From Allokutzneria multivorans (lineage in GTDB: Bacteria > Actinomycetota > Actinomycetes > Mycobacteriales > Pseudonocardiaceae), in NCBI RefSeq assembly GCF_039537405.1, contig NZ_BAABAL010000009.1:248001-312000 (forward strand): a stretch of DNA of 64,000 nucleotides, given 5' to 3'. Position numbers and translations under genes: made by a program. Positions 41,561 to 51,023 of this stretch are shown here, in pieces; within the stretch, counting starts at the first letter, position 1; each line of letters starts with the position of its first letter. The notes beneath the pieces were generated by a model, which saw only the letters and a list, made by a program, of their open reading frames with translations, was not told where the DNA came from and did not search any database.

Positions 41561-42130
41561 CTACCCAGGGAGGTCCTCGGGGTGGTCGACGTCGTCGCCG
41601 GAGGCCACGTCATCGCAGGGCACGAGCACGGGCGGGTGTTCGCGGAGGTAGTCGCGAGCGCCCTGGTCGCCGGTCGCGGAGGTGGCGACGGCGGCCCAGT
41701 GGGCGCGGCCGAGCAGGACGGGATGGCCGCGCTGGCCGGAGTAGGACGCGGCGGCGAGCACTCCGGGGGAGGCCAGGGACGCGACGCGGCGGACGGCGGC
41801 GGGGGTGACGCCGGGCATGTCGACGGGGAGCACGAGCACGGCGGCGGCGCGGCACGAGATGAGGCCCATCAGCCCGGCGCGCAGCGACGAACCCATGCCG
41901 GTGGCCCAGTCGGGGTTGTGCACGACGAGCGCTCCGGAGAGCGCGGCGCGGGCGCGGACCTCGTCGGCCCGCGCCCCGACCACGACGACCACCGGGTCCG
42001 CGCCGGCCTCGCGCAGCGTCCGCGCCGCGCGTTCCACGAGCAGCTCGCCACGCAGTTCGACGAGCGCTTTGGGCCCGCCGTAGCGCACACCTGCTCCTGC
42101 GGCCAACACGATCCCGGCAGCCTGGTTCAT
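41561..42130 (-). CDS. MobA-like nucleotidyltransferase, probable molybdenum-cofactor cytidylyltransferase
   Basis: 189 residues. N-terminal nucleotide-binding motif GIVLAAGAGVRYGGPKALVEL, then VLVLPVDMPGVTPAAVRRV and GHPVLLGRAHWAAV, typical of MocA/PucB-type enzymes that load CTP onto molybdopterin for xanthine dehydrogenase. Last gene of the twelve-gene purine operon; its ATG overlaps the allantoicase stop. This placement with an XDH and XdhC strongly supports the role. Confidence 0.87.
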   Translation of the reverse strand: MNQAAGIVLAAGAGVRYGGPKALVELRGELLVERAARTLREAGADPVVVVVGARADEVRARAALSGALVVHNPDWATGMGSSLRAGLMGLISCRAAAVLVLPVDMPGVTPAAVRRVASLASPGVLAAASYSGQRGHPVLLGRAHWAAVATSATGDQGARDYLREHPPVLVPCDDVASGDDVDHPEDLPG

Positions 42131-43245
42131 CGCACGATCAACGCCAGTTCCTCTGGTAGCTCGGTGACGGGGCGGGACGCGACGACCTCGTTGGCCGCGG
42201 CCTCCGTCAAGCCGCAGTCGCCGGTCAGCACCGCGACCGCGTGCTCAGCGGGCAGCAGGTTGAACCAGCTCAACGCCAGCGAGGTCGCGGCGTCCTCGGT
42301 CAGCTTGCCCCACAACCGGAACCGCGCCACGCCGCCATCGGGGTGGATGTCCAGCCGGACGTGCGTCACGGGGACGTTTCCGTTGAGCCGGAAGCGATGC
42401 CGCGTGTCAGGCCGCACGTCGGTCAGCTCCAGCAACGGGAACCACGTGGTGCCGTCCTCGCTGCCCAGCAAGCTGATCTGGTGCGGGGGATTGCCCTTGT
42501 AGTGCAATGTGGACAGTTCGGCCACCTTGGGCACGGCGGCTCCCGCGAGGCGGAGCACGGCCCAGTCGTTGCCCTCACCGCGCCGTCGCGCGGTTTCCCA
42601 GCCGTCGCTCATGAACTTGGACTCGCCGGGCTGCAACATGTTGTTGGGCGGGGAGAAGAAGCTGTCGCTGCACGCCGTCGTCCGGCCGCCGTTGAGCAGC
42701 GCGACGAGGTCCAGCGGCATGTCGGCCAGCTCGCGGGGATCGGGTAACGGCTCGCCGAGCACGCGCAGCCGCGCGACGCCGCCATCGGGGTGGATGGTCA
42801 GCCGCACGTGGGTGAAGCGCTGCGAGTCGGAGACCTGGAAGGTGTTGGCGGTGTTGCCCTGCAACGGGCTTCGCGGCACCAGCTCGACCCACTTGTGATC
42901 GTCCAGTTCGGACGGTGCGGGGTAGCCCTCCACCGCCGTGGCTTCGACGGTGCAGCTCTCCGGGTAGTTGCCGACGAAGTACGCGGTGTCCACCACGACG
43001 CTGCGGACGAGCCCGGGGGCGCCGAGCCGCACGACCACCCAGTCGGAGCCGGGTTCACCCCGGCGTCGCCGGGTCTCCCAGCCGTCGTACTCCTGGCCCT
43101 TGGGGGTGAAGGTGTGCGGGCGGAAGGTCGGCGCCCCCGCCTTGATCAGGTTCTCCTTCTCGGCGAAGAACTCGTCGTTGGCGGCGATCACCGATCCGCC
43201 GAGCGAGCGGGCGGCGAGATCGGGCAGGTCGGGCTGGTCGGTCAC
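42127..43245 (-). CDS. alc: Allantoicase
   Basis: 372 residues. Two tandem related beta-sandwich domains, seen as the repeated DGWETRRRRGEPGSDWVVVRLGAPG / DGWETARRRGEGNDWAVLRLAGAA and THVRLTIHPDGGVARLRVLG / THVRLDIHPDGGVARFRLWG. This is the known architecture of allantoicase, which splits allantoate into ureidoglycolate and urea. The GTG at 43245 has AGGAGGG seven bases upstream. Overlaps allantoinase and the MobA-like gene by 4 bp each. Confidence 0.93.
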   Translation of the reverse strand: MTDQPDLPDLAARSLGGSVIAANDEFFAEKENLIKAGAPTFRPHTFTPKGQEYDGWETRRRRGEPGSDWVVVRLGAPGLVRSVVVDTAYFVGNYPESCTVEATAVEGYPAPSELDDHKWVELVPRSPLQGNTANTFQVSDSQRFTHVRLTIHPDGGVARLRVLGEPLPDPRELADMPLDLVALLNGGRTTACSDSFFSPPNNMLQPGESKFMSDGWETARRRGEGNDWAVLRLAGAAVPKVAELSTLHYKGNPPHQISLLGSEDGTTWFPLLELTDVRPDTRHRFRLNGNVPVTHVRLDIHPDGGVARFRLWGKLTEDAATSLALSWFNLLPAEHAVAVLTGDCGLTEAAANEVVASRPVTELPEELALIVR

Positions 43246-44546
43246 CGGGTGTCCCTCCTGAGCAGTTCTCCAACGGGGTCCTGGCCTGCCGGGGTGCCGC
43301 GCAGCCAGGTCTCGGTAACCACGCCGCGCAGGGTTCGGCCCGCGTACGGCGTGACAGGGTTGCGGTGCAACAGGTTCCCCGCGTCCACAGTGAACTCCGC
43401 GTCGGGGTCGAACACGACGAGGTCGGCATCTGCGCCCACCGCGATCGAGCCCTTGCGTCCGGTGAGCCCGGCCAGCTCGGCGGGTCCGGCGCTCATCCAC
43501 CGCACGACGTCGGCCAGCTCGTGCCCGCGCCGCCGCGCCTCGGTCCACATCACCGGCAACCCGAGCTGGAGCGAGGAGATCCCACCCCACGCGGTGCCGA
43601 AGCTGCCTTCCTTCAACGCTTCCGTGCAGGGGGAGTGGTCGGAGACGACGCAGGTGATCGTGCCGTCGGCCAGCGCGCGCCACAGCTCGTCGGCGTTCTC
43701 CCGCCCGCGGATCGGCGGGCAGCACTTGAAAGCCGTTGCGCCGTCAGGGATCTCCTTCGCGTCCAGAGTCAGGTAGTGCGGGCAGCTCTCCGCGCTGAGC
43801 GTGGAGGAACGGATCTCCGACAACGCGGACGACGACGACAGGTGCAGCACGTGCACCCGCGCCCGCGCGCGCTCCGTCAAGCCCGCGAGCCGCGCGATCG
43901 CCTTGTCCTCGGCGCGAGGTGGGCGTGAGGCGAGGAAGCCCGCGTACTCCTCGCTGTCCGGCGCTTCGGCCAGCTCGGCGGGGTCCTCGGCGTGCACGAT
44001 GAGCAGGGCGTCCAAGCGCCGCAGCTCCGCGAGCACTCCGGGAAGTTCGGCCCAGGACAGCGGCGGGAATTCGTCGACTCCGGACGGTGAGGTGAAGCAC
44101 TTGAAGCCGAACACTCCGGCCTCGTGCAGCTCGGCGAGGTGGTGGGTGTTGCCGGGGATCGCGCCGCCCCAGAAGCCCACGTCGACGTAACATTTGCCTT
44201 GTGCGGCAGCACGTTTGGTTGCCAAGGCCGCAGCGTCCACTGTGGGCGGTAACGAGTTCAGCGGCATGTCGATCAGGGTGGTGACACCGCCCGCGGCCGC
44301 CGCGCGCGTCGCCGTCGCGAAGCCCTCCCACTCCGTTCGGCCGGGCTCGTTGATGTGCACGTGGGAGTCGACGAGCCCGGGAAGCAGGGCGTGTTCGCCG
44401 ATGTCCACGCTCTCAAGTGAGTCCACTGTGGACTCGTAGCCGGTGATCTCGGCGATCCTGCCGTCCCGCACGCACACCGCCGCCGGGCGCACGCTGTCGG
44501 GGAGGTGGGCGCACCGCGATCGCACGACCAGGTCGTACGCGGTCAC
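43242..44546 (-). CDS. allB: Allantoinase
   Basis: 434 residues. Amidohydrolase motifs: zinc-binding PGLVDSHVHINEPGRTEWEGF, carbamylated lysine in VFGFKCFTSPSG, LSAESCPHYLTL, catalytic aspartate in CVVSDHSPC, and LAGLTGRKGSIAVGADADLVVFDP at the end. It opens allantoin to allantoate. The GTG start overlaps the stop of the preceding gene (GTGA); a more upstream in-frame start is not supported by homology. Feeds allantoicase next door. Confidence 0.93.
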   Translation of the reverse strand: MTAYDLVVRSRCAHLPDSVRPAAVCVRDGRIAEITGYESTVDSLESVDIGEHALLPGLVDSHVHINEPGRTEWEGFATATRAAAAGGVTTLIDMPLNSLPPTVDAAALATKRAAAQGKCYVDVGFWGGAIPGNTHHLAELHEAGVFGFKCFTSPSGVDEFPPLSWAELPGVLAELRRLDALLIVHAEDPAELAEAPDSEEYAGFLASRPPRAEDKAIARLAGLTERARARVHVLHLSSSSALSEIRSSTLSAESCPHYLTLDAKEIPDGATAFKCCPPIRGRENADELWRALADGTITCVVSDHSPCTEALKEGSFGTAWGGISSLQLGLPVMWTEARRRGHELADVVRWMSAGPAELAGLTGRKGSIAVGADADLVVFDPDAEFTVDAGNLLHRNPVTPYAGRTLRGVVTETWLRGTPAGQDPVGELLRRDTR

Positions 44547-44932
44547 TGAGGATTCCCCTGCGTAGCGCTCCACTTGCGCCAGTCGCCGACCTCGGAGATG
44601 TCGATCAGCTGGTCCGCGCCGCCGTAGGACTTGCGCAGGACCGTTGCCAGGCAGGCGGTTCCATCCTCCAGCTCGATCACGCCAAGCTCCAGCTCGGCGG
44701 GCTCGGCAGGGAGGAGGTGGTGCAGCAGGGTTTCCAGCGGCACGTCGTACAGCTCGCCGACCACGCTGTGCCCGCCCTCGCCGACCTCGTGCATCGCGGG
44801 GAAGCGGTTGCCGACGGAGAAGTACCGGTACTTCGGCGCGCTGCGGGCCACGCGCACGGGCTCCGCGCCTTGGAGCTGGTGGTGCAACGGGCCGCCGCGC
44901 ATGCCGCCGCCGTTGAGGAACAGCAGTGCCAT
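44543..44932 (-). CDS. Stand-alone allophanate-hydrolase C-terminal-like domain protein
   Basis: 129 residues. FLNGGGMRGGPLHHQLQGAEPVRVARSAPKYRYFSVGNRFPAM, then VGELYDVPLETLLHHLLP and LELGVIELEDGTACLATVLRKS, resembles the C-terminal domain of allophanate hydrolase (AtzF type, gamma-glutamylcyclotransferase-like fold). The amidase domain is absent. GGAGG precedes the ATG. It lies inside the purine operon, coupled to allantoinase, so it probably acts on a ureido intermediate; the actual reaction is unknown. Confidence 0.78.
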   Translation of the reverse strand: MALLFLNGGGMRGGPLHHQLQGAEPVRVARSAPKYRYFSVGNRFPAMHEVGEGGHSVVGELYDVPLETLLHHLLPAEPAELELGVIELEDGTACLATVLRKSYGGADQLIDISEVGDWRKWSATQGNPQ

Positions 44933-44948
44933 TACCGCCTCCGAGTGC

Positions 44949-46001
44949 TCAGCCGTGCCGATGAGATCGATGTATCGGTCCGTCTACTTCGGACAGTGGT
45001 CTTCCGGTTCCGCCGTGGCGCGCGGCCACGATCTCCGCCGCGATGGACACGGCGGTCTCTTCAGGGCTGCGCGCGCCCAGGTCGAGCCCGATCGGAGCGC
45101 GCAGCCTGGCCAACTCCTCCTCGGTCAACCCGGCCGCGCGAAGCCGCTCCGCCCGCGCCTCGTTGGTGCGCCGAGAACCCAGCGCGCCGACGAATGCCAG
45201 TGGCATGCGTAGCGCCTCCATCAGAACGGGGACATCGAACTTCTCGTCGTGGGTGAGCACGCAGACCACGGTCCGCGCGTCGGTGTGCGTGCTCGCCAGG
45301 TAGCGGTGCGGCCACTCGACCACGACCTCGTCGGCGTCAGGAAAGCGCTCAGCGGTCGCGAAAACCGCGCGCGCGTCGCAGATCGTGACGTGGTAGCCGA
45401 GAAACTTCCCGACGCGAGACACCGCACCCGCGTAGTCGACGGCACCGAACACGAGCATCCTCGGCGGAGCCGCGATCGACTCGACGAAGAACTCCGTCCC
45501 GTCGGGCAGCGTGCGCAGACCCGTGCGGCCGGTCAGCAGCATTTCCCTTGCTACCGCGTGCATTTCTGGTGCTGAGAAACCGACGTGGTGGTCGGCGAAG
45601 ACCGCGACCTCGGCTCCGGTGTCGAGCACCGTGACCAGGGCGACGGCCTGCGCGCTCGCGGCCGCGTCGACGGCGGCGGCCATCGCGGCTGATCGTCCAC
45701 TTCGGACGAACACCTCGATCTCGCCGCCGCACGTCAACCCGACCGCGAACGGATCGTCGGGTGAGTAGGTGAAGCTGTGCCGCAGGACCCCGCCCTCGCT
45801 GAGGACCTGGTGCGCCAGCTCGTACACAGCGCCTTCGACGCACCCGCCGGAGACGCTGCCCACCACCACCCCGTCCGCCCGCAGAGCCATGGCGGCGCCC
45901 GGACCTCGCGGGGCGCTGCCACGCACGTCGATCACGGTGGCTACGGCGAAGGCGAGATCCGTGTCACCCCACCGCGCCAGTTCCCCGGCGATCTCGTGCA
46001 T
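44949..46001 (-). CDS. xdhC: XdhC/CoxI-family xanthine dehydrogenase maturation factor
   Basis: 350 residues. The N-terminal XdhC domain has VIDVRGSAPRGPGAAMAL and the conserved cysteine in GSVSGGCVEGAVYELA. The C-terminal Rossmann domain has MLVFGAVDYAGAVSRVGKFLGYHVTICDAR and FVGALGSRRTNEARAERL. Such proteins bind molybdenum cofactor, help sulfurate it and insert it into XDH. Only 1 bp separates it from the XDH large-subunit gene. Confidence 0.9.
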   Translation of the reverse strand: MHEIAGELARWGDTDLAFAVATVIDVRGSAPRGPGAAMALRADGVVVGSVSGGCVEGAVYELAHQVLSEGGVLRHSFTYSPDDPFAVGLTCGGEIEVFVRSGRSAAMAAAVDAAASAQAVALVTVLDTGAEVAVFADHHVGFSAPEMHAVAREMLLTGRTGLRTLPDGTEFFVESIAAPPRMLVFGAVDYAGAVSRVGKFLGYHVTICDARAVFATAERFPDADEVVVEWPHRYLASTHTDARTVVCVLTHDEKFDVPVLMEALRMPLAFVGALGSRRTNEARAERLRAAGLTEEELARLRAPIGLDLGARSPEETAVSIAAEIVAARHGGTGRPLSEVDGPIHRSHRHG

Positions 46002-46002
46002 C

Positions 46003-48303
46003 TCATGTCCCGGTGATGTGCTCGGGCCGCACCGGGATGCGGCTCAGCGCCAGCTTGGTCGCGTCGCGGATGGCCGCGACGACCGCCGGGGTGGAGGAGA
46101 TCGTCGGAGGCTCGCCGACGCCGCGCAGGCCGTACGGCGCGTTCGGGTCGGCCAGCTCCAGCACGTCGATGACCATCGGCGGCATGTCCAGGATCGTCGG
46201 GATCAGGTAGTCGGTGAACGAGGGGTTGCGGATCTTGGCCCCGGAGAGCTGGATCTCCTCCATCACCGCGAGCCCGAGCCCCTGCGCCGACCCGCCCTGG
46301 ATCTGCCCGATCACCGCGTCCGGGTTCATCGCCTTGCCGACGTCCTGCGCGCACGCCAGCTCAACCACGCGCACCAGGCCCAGATCGACATCGACGTCCA
46401 CCACGGCGCGGTGCGCGGCGAAGCCGTACTGCACGTGAGCGTTGCCCTGGCCGGTCAGCGGGTCGATCGGGAACGACGGGCGGTGCCGGTACTCGCGTGT
46501 GTGCTCGATCGCCTTGTCGCCCAGCACATCGCCGAGGTCAGCGAGCACACCACGGCTCGCGGAAACGACTTTTCCGCCTTCTAGAGCCAAGTTATCAACG
46601 CCGAAGCGTTCGCGGGCGAGGTCGAACACCTCAGCGCGAACGGCCGCGCACGCGGCCTGCACGGCGCCGCCGGTGACGTAGCTCTGCCGCGACGCCGACG
46701 TGGAGCCCGCACTGCCGACCGAGGTGTCGGCGGGTTGGATGGTCACGCGCTGCACGCCCAGCTCGGTTCGCGCGATCTGCGCTTGCAGCGTCACCAGGCC
46801 CTGGCCGACCTCCACGGCGGCCGTGTGCACCATCGCGACGGGCTCGCCGCCGATGACCTCAAGGCGCACGCGGGCGGTGGAGTAGTCGTCGAAGCCCTCG
46901 GAGAAGCAGATGTTCTTGATGCCGATGCCGTAGCCAACACCGCGTACAACGCCCTCGCCGTGTGTGGTGTTGGACGCGCCGCCGGGCATCGTGCGGATGT
47001 CCACTTCGGACGTTCGCTCAGCGGGCATGGGCTTGTCACGGACGCGTTCCAACAGCTCCTGAACTGGAGCGGCGGAGTCGACCAGCTGCCCGGTTGGCAT
47101 GATCGAGCCCTCGCTCATCGCGTTGCGCAGGCGGATCTCCACCGGGTCAACGCCGATCGCTTCGGCCAGTCTGTCCATTTGGGACTCGTACGCGAAACAC
47201 GCTTGTACAGCGCCGAATCCACGCATCGCACCGCACGGCGGGTTGTTGGTGTACGCGCCCCAAGCCTCGATCTTCACGTTGGGAACGTTGTAAGGGCCGA
47301 CTCCGAGCGTGGCGGCGTTTGCCACGACGGCTCCCGTGCTCGACGCATACGCCCCGCCGTCGAGGAACATCTTTGCCCTGACGTAGACCAGTTTTCCATC
47401 GCGGTCCGCGCCGTGCTCGTAGTGCATCACGGCGGGGTGCCGGTGCACGTGGCCGAAGAACGACTCCTCGCGGGTGTAGACCATCTTCACCGGCTTGTTG
47501 GTGTGCAAGGCCAACATGCACGCGTGCACCTGCATCGACAGGTCCTCGCGTGCGCCGAACGCCCCACCGACACCGGCCAGGGTGATCCTTACCTTGTCCT
47601 GCGGGAGGTTCAGCGCGGGCGCGATCTGCTGCTGGTCGACGTGCAGCCACTGCGTGGCGACGTACAGGTCGACGCCGCCGTCCTCGGCGGGCACGGCCAT
47701 GCCGGACTCCGGACCGAGGAAGGCTTGGTCCTGCATGCCGACCTCGTAGGTGCCGGTCACAACGACGTCGGCCGTCGCATCCTGCGAGCCGAACAGGATC
47801 GGCACGTAGCGCACGAGGTTGCCGCCCTCGTGGAGCTTCGGCACGTCCTCGCCGAAGATCGCGGTCTCCGCGTTGTCAACGGGCTCAAGGACTTCGTAGT
47901 CCACCACGATCGCGGCGGCGGCCCGGCGCGCGGTTTCGGGATGATCAGCCGCCACGATCGCGACGGCTTCGCCTTGGTAGCGAACAACATCCACCGCCAA
48001 CACGGGCTGGTCGATGTGTTCGAGGCCGTAGGCGTTCTGGCCCGGGACGTCCTCGTGGGTGAGTGCCGCGTAGACCCCAGAGATCGCGAGCGCCGGGCCG
48101 ACGTCGATCGACCGGATGCGCGCGTACGGGTGCGGAGTCCGCAGCGTCACACCCCACAGCATCTGGTCGGCCCACAGGTCGGACGAGTACGCGAACTCGC
48201 CGCGCACCTTCAAAGCGCCGTCCGGCCGCAGAGGACTTTCGCCGACGCCACCGGTGATCGGCGTGGTCAGCGGCGGGTTCGCCGTGCGCGTAGTTTGCGT
48301 CAT
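46003..48303 (-). CDS. pucD: Xanthine dehydrogenase molybdopterin-binding subunit
   Basis: 766 residues. Molybdenum-hydroxylase large subunit: GEFAYSSDLWADQMLWGVTLRTPHPYARI, VGGAFGAREDLSMQVHACMLA, PCGAMRGFGAVQACFAYE, QSYVTGGAVQAACAAV, and the catalytic glutamate in GLRGVGEPPTISSTPAVVAAI at the C-terminus. Together with the FAD and 2Fe-2S subunits from this operon it oxidises hypoxanthine/xanthine to urate. The start overlaps the deaminase stop by 4 bp. Confidence 0.92.
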   Translation of the reverse strand: MTQTTRTANPPLTTPITGGVGESPLRPDGALKVRGEFAYSSDLWADQMLWGVTLRTPHPYARIRSIDVGPALAISGVYAALTHEDVPGQNAYGLEHIDQPVLAVDVVRYQGEAVAIVAADHPETARRAAAAIVVDYEVLEPVDNAETAIFGEDVPKLHEGGNLVRYVPILFGSQDATADVVVTGTYEVGMQDQAFLGPESGMAVPAEDGGVDLYVATQWLHVDQQQIAPALNLPQDKVRITLAGVGGAFGAREDLSMQVHACMLALHTNKPVKMVYTREESFFGHVHRHPAVMHYEHGADRDGKLVYVRAKMFLDGGAYASSTGAVVANAATLGVGPYNVPNVKIEAWGAYTNNPPCGAMRGFGAVQACFAYESQMDRLAEAIGVDPVEIRLRNAMSEGSIMPTGQLVDSAAPVQELLERVRDKPMPAERTSEVDIRTMPGGASNTTHGEGVVRGVGYGIGIKNICFSEGFDDYSTARVRLEVIGGEPVAMVHTAAVEVGQGLVTLQAQIARTELGVQRVTIQPADTSVGSAGSTSASRQSYVTGGAVQAACAAVRAEVFDLARERFGVDNLALEGGKVVSASRGVLADLGDVLGDKAIEHTREYRHRPSFPIDPLTGQGNAHVQYGFAAHRAVVDVDVDLGLVRVVELACAQDVGKAMNPDAVIGQIQGGSAQGLGLAVMEEIQLSGAKIRNPSFTDYLIPTILDMPPMVIDVLELADPNAPYGLRGVGEPPTISSTPAVVAAIRDATKLALSRIPVRPEHITGT

Positions 48304-49661
48304 GCCGTCACCCCTGCTCGGTCAGCGAGAAGGCGTGACGCAGCGGCGAGATCCGCTGCGACCAGCTCTTCGTCCACAGTGGTCAGTTGGCCGAGTCGCA
48401 CGACCGTCTCGCCGCCGACCAGTAACAGGTCCAGCGGAGGCAGCGAGCCCAGCACGAGCGCCGCGACCGGGTCGGTGATGCCCGCGTGCGCGAGGCCGTC
48501 CACCCGCCACACCGCGACGTCGGCCTGCTTGCCGACCTCGATGGAGCCGATGTGATCACCCCGGCCGAGGCACTTCGCCCCGCCCATCGTGCCCAGCCAC
48601 AAGGACTCCCGCGCGGTGATCGCGGCGGGCCCGCCACGGAGCCGGGCGAGGTAGAGGGACTGGCGGAGTTCGTCGCCGAGCCCGCCCGCCTCGTTCGACG
48701 CGGCACCGTCCACGCCGAGCCCGACGGGGCAGCCGACGTCGAGCAGGTCGCGCACGCGAGCGATGCCCGCGCCCAGCCTCGCGTTGGAGCTGGGGCAGTG
48801 TGCCACGCCGGTCTTCGTCGCGCCGAGTCGCTGAATCTCCTTGTCGGAGAAGTGAATTCCGTGCGCGAGCCACACATCGGGGCCGAGCCAGCCGAGCTTG
48901 TCCGCGTACTCCAACGGAGTGCAGCCGAACTGCTCGACGCAGTGCTCTTCCTCGTCGGTGGTCTCGGCGAGGTGGGTGTGCATCTGCACGCCGTGCCGCC
49001 GGGCGAGCGCGGCACCTTCGCGCATCAGCTCACCACTGGCGGAGAACGGAGAACACGGTCCGACCGCGATCTGGACCCGCGAGCCAGGCGACGCGTCGTG
49101 GTAGGTGGTGATGGCTTCTTCGGTTGCCAGCAATGCCTGTTCGGTCGACTCCACGATGGAGTCCGGCGGCAAACCGCCCTGCGACTTCCCGCAGTCCATC
49201 GAGCCCCGGACGACGTGCAGCCGGGTACCGACGCGCTTGCCGCCGTCGACGAGCGCGGCCATGATGTCGCCGCTGCCGGACGGGAAGACGTAGTGGTGGT
49301 CGGCCGCCGTGGTGCACCCGGACTTGGCCATCCACGCCAGCCCGGCACTCGTCGTCGCGGCCACGACACGCTCGTCGATGCCCGACCACACCGGGTAGAG
49401 CGCGACCAGCCACTCGAAAAGCGTTGCCTGCTGGGCATATCCGCGCGTCGCCCACTGGTAGAGGTGGTGGTGGGTGTTCACCAGACCCGGCGTCACCAGG
49501 CAACCCGAGCCGTTGACGACCTGGTCGCCCTCGCGGGTCTCCGCCGCGCCGTCGCCGACCGCGACGATCACGCCGTCCTCGACCACGACGTGCCCGGAGG
49601 CGTACTCCGTCCCGGAGCCGTCCACGGTCGCGACGTGGGCGCCGTTGATCACGGTTCTCAT
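48300..49661 (-). CDS. 8-oxoguanine deaminase family amidohydrolase
   Basis: 453 residues. Metal and substrate motifs: PGLVNTHHHLYQWATRGYAQ, SGCTTAADHHYVFPSG, VQMHTHLAETTDEEEHC, WLAHGIHFSDKEI, HCPSSNARLGAGIARV and LGVDGAASNEAGG. The HHHLYQ-x3-RG and CPSSNARLG segments are characteristic of 8-oxoguanine deaminases, which form urate directly from 8-oxoguanine; isoguanine or guanine use is possible. GGGGAGG precedes the ATG. Sits between the XDH small and large subunit genes. Confidence 0.87.
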   Translation of the reverse strand: MRTVINGAHVATVDGSGTEYASGHVVVEDGVIVAVGDGAAETREGDQVVNGSGCLVTPGLVNTHHHLYQWATRGYAQQATLFEWLVALYPVWSGIDERVVAATTSAGLAWMAKSGCTTAADHHYVFPSGSGDIMAALVDGGKRVGTRLHVVRGSMDCGKSQGGLPPDSIVESTEQALLATEEAITTYHDASPGSRVQIAVGPCSPFSASGELMREGAALARRHGVQMHTHLAETTDEEEHCVEQFGCTPLEYADKLGWLGPDVWLAHGIHFSDKEIQRLGATKTGVAHCPSSNARLGAGIARVRDLLDVGCPVGLGVDGAASNEAGGLGDELRQSLYLARLRGGPAAITARESLWLGTMGGAKCLGRGDHIGSIEVGKQADVAVWRVDGLAHAGITDPVAALVLGSLPPLDLLLVGGETVVRLGQLTTVDEELVAADLAAASRLLADRAGVTA

Positions 49662-50137
49662 GACGTTGCCTCCCCACGCGAGTGCGCAGCCGCGGTGTGC
49701 ACGGCGTCGATGATCTTCTCGTATCCCGTGCAGCGGCACAGATTCCCGGCGAGCGCCTCGCGGATCTCGGCGTCTTTCGGGCAGGGGTTGCGGCGGATCA
49801 GGTCGTGCGCCGCGACGATCAGGCCGGGCGTGCAGAACCCGCACTGCACGGCGCCGCGCTCGATGAAGGCCTGCTGCACCGGGTCCAGCTCGTCCTCGGA
49901 GCCGAGCCCTTCCACCGTGCGGACTTCGCGGTCCTGGACCTGGCCGGCCGCGACCAGGCACGAGCACACCGGAGTGTCGTCCAGGTACACCGTGCAGGAG
50001 CCGCATTCGCCTTGCTCGCAAGCGTTCTTCGCACCGGGCAGGCCGAGTCGCTCGCGCAGCACGTAGAGCAGGCTCTCGCCCTCCCACACGTCGTCAGCGG
50101 TGCGCTCCTCGCCGTTCACCGTGAACTTCACGCGCAT
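49658..50137 (-). CDS. pucE: Xanthine dehydrogenase 2Fe-2S subunit
   Basis: 159 residues. First cluster ligands in NACEQGECGSCTVYLDDTPVCSC; second cluster in GAVQCGFCTPGLIVAAHDLI and GNLCRCTGYEKII. Passes electrons from the molybdenum site to FAD. The ATG at 50137 begins VKFTVNGEERTADDV, as in other small subunits; an upstream in-frame start would overlap the FAD subunit more deeply. Overlaps the FAD-subunit gene by 10 bp. Confidence 0.93.
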   Translation of the reverse strand: MRVKFTVNGEERTADDVWEGESLLYVLRERLGLPGAKNACEQGECGSCTVYLDDTPVCSCLVAAGQVQDREVRTVEGLGSEDELDPVQQAFIERGAVQCGFCTPGLIVAAHDLIRRNPCPKDAEIREALAGNLCRCTGYEKIIDAVHTAAAHSRGEATS

Positions 50138-51006
50138 GCCGTCACCCGTCCTTCGCAGTAGTCGTGCCAAGCCCAGCCGAGCGTGCGGCGGGCGAGCACG
50201 GCCAAGGCGTGACGCCGGTACGCGGCGCTGCCCCGGACGTCGTCAATGGGTTGTGCCGCCGCTCCGACCAGCTCGCCGAAGCGCCGCAGCACGGAATCGG
50301 CCAGCGGCGCGGGCGACTGCCACAGCCCGGACAGCTCGTTGGCGATGTAGTCCTCCGCGTCGGGCGCGCGGCGCGGCGTGGGCGCGGCCGAGCCGAGCCC
50401 GGTGCCCACGGTCCCGCTCGACGGGTGCAGCGCCACCGCGAAGGAGCACACCGCGATCACCATGGCGTTGCGCGTGCCGACCTTCGAGAACTGTTGCGGC
50501 CCATCGGCCGGAGGGATCAGGATCGCGGTCACCAGCTCGTCGGCTTCGAGCGCGCTGCGCTTGACGCCCAGGTAGAACTCGGTGATCGGGATCGTCCTGG
50601 TGCCCCGGACCGAGGCCACCTCGACCACAGCGTCCGATGCGAGCAGCGGCGGGTGCGAGTCGCCTGCGGGGGAGGCCCCGGCGACGTTGCCGCCGACCGT
50701 GCCCCGGTTGCGGATCTGCGGCGAGCCCACGGTCCGCGATGCCATGGCCAGCCCGGGAAGGCGGTCGCCCAGCTCCTCGATCACCTGCACGTAGGGCACG
50801 CAGGCGCCGAGCCTGATGCGTCCGTCCACTTCGGACCACGAAGCCAGCTCGCCGACGGCGTTGAGGTCCAGCAGCGCGTCCGGGCGCCTGCGGTCGAAGT
50901 TGAGCTCGACCATCACGTCGGTGCCCCCGGCGATCGGCACCGCCCCGGGCACCTCGGCCTTGGCGGCCAGGGCCTGCGCGAGGCTCGTCGGCCGAATGAA
51001 GTCCAT
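50128..51006 (-). CDS. pucC: Xanthine dehydrogenase FAD-binding subunit
   Basis: 292 residues. VPIAGGTDVMVELNF and the FAD contact region GSPQIRNRGTVGGNVAGASPAGDSHPPLLA are diagnostic. The first residues MDFIRPTSLAQALAAKA match the usual start. GAGAGG eight bases upstream. Transfers electrons from the iron-sulfur subunit to NAD+. Lies 17 bp after the uricase gene. Confidence 0.92.
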   Translation of the reverse strand: MDFIRPTSLAQALAAKAEVPGAVPIAGGTDVMVELNFDRRRPDALLDLNAVGELASWSEVDGRIRLGACVPYVQVIEELGDRLPGLAMASRTVGSPQIRNRGTVGGNVAGASPAGDSHPPLLASDAVVEVASVRGTRTIPITEFYLGVKRSALEADELVTAILIPPADGPQQFSKVGTRNAMVIAVCSFAVALHPSSGTVGTGLGSAAPTPRRAPDAEDYIANELSGLWQSPAPLADSVLRRFGELVGAAAQPIDDVRGSAAYRRHALAVLARRTLGWAWHDYCEGRVTACA

Positions 51007-51023
51007 TGTGGACACCTCTCTCG

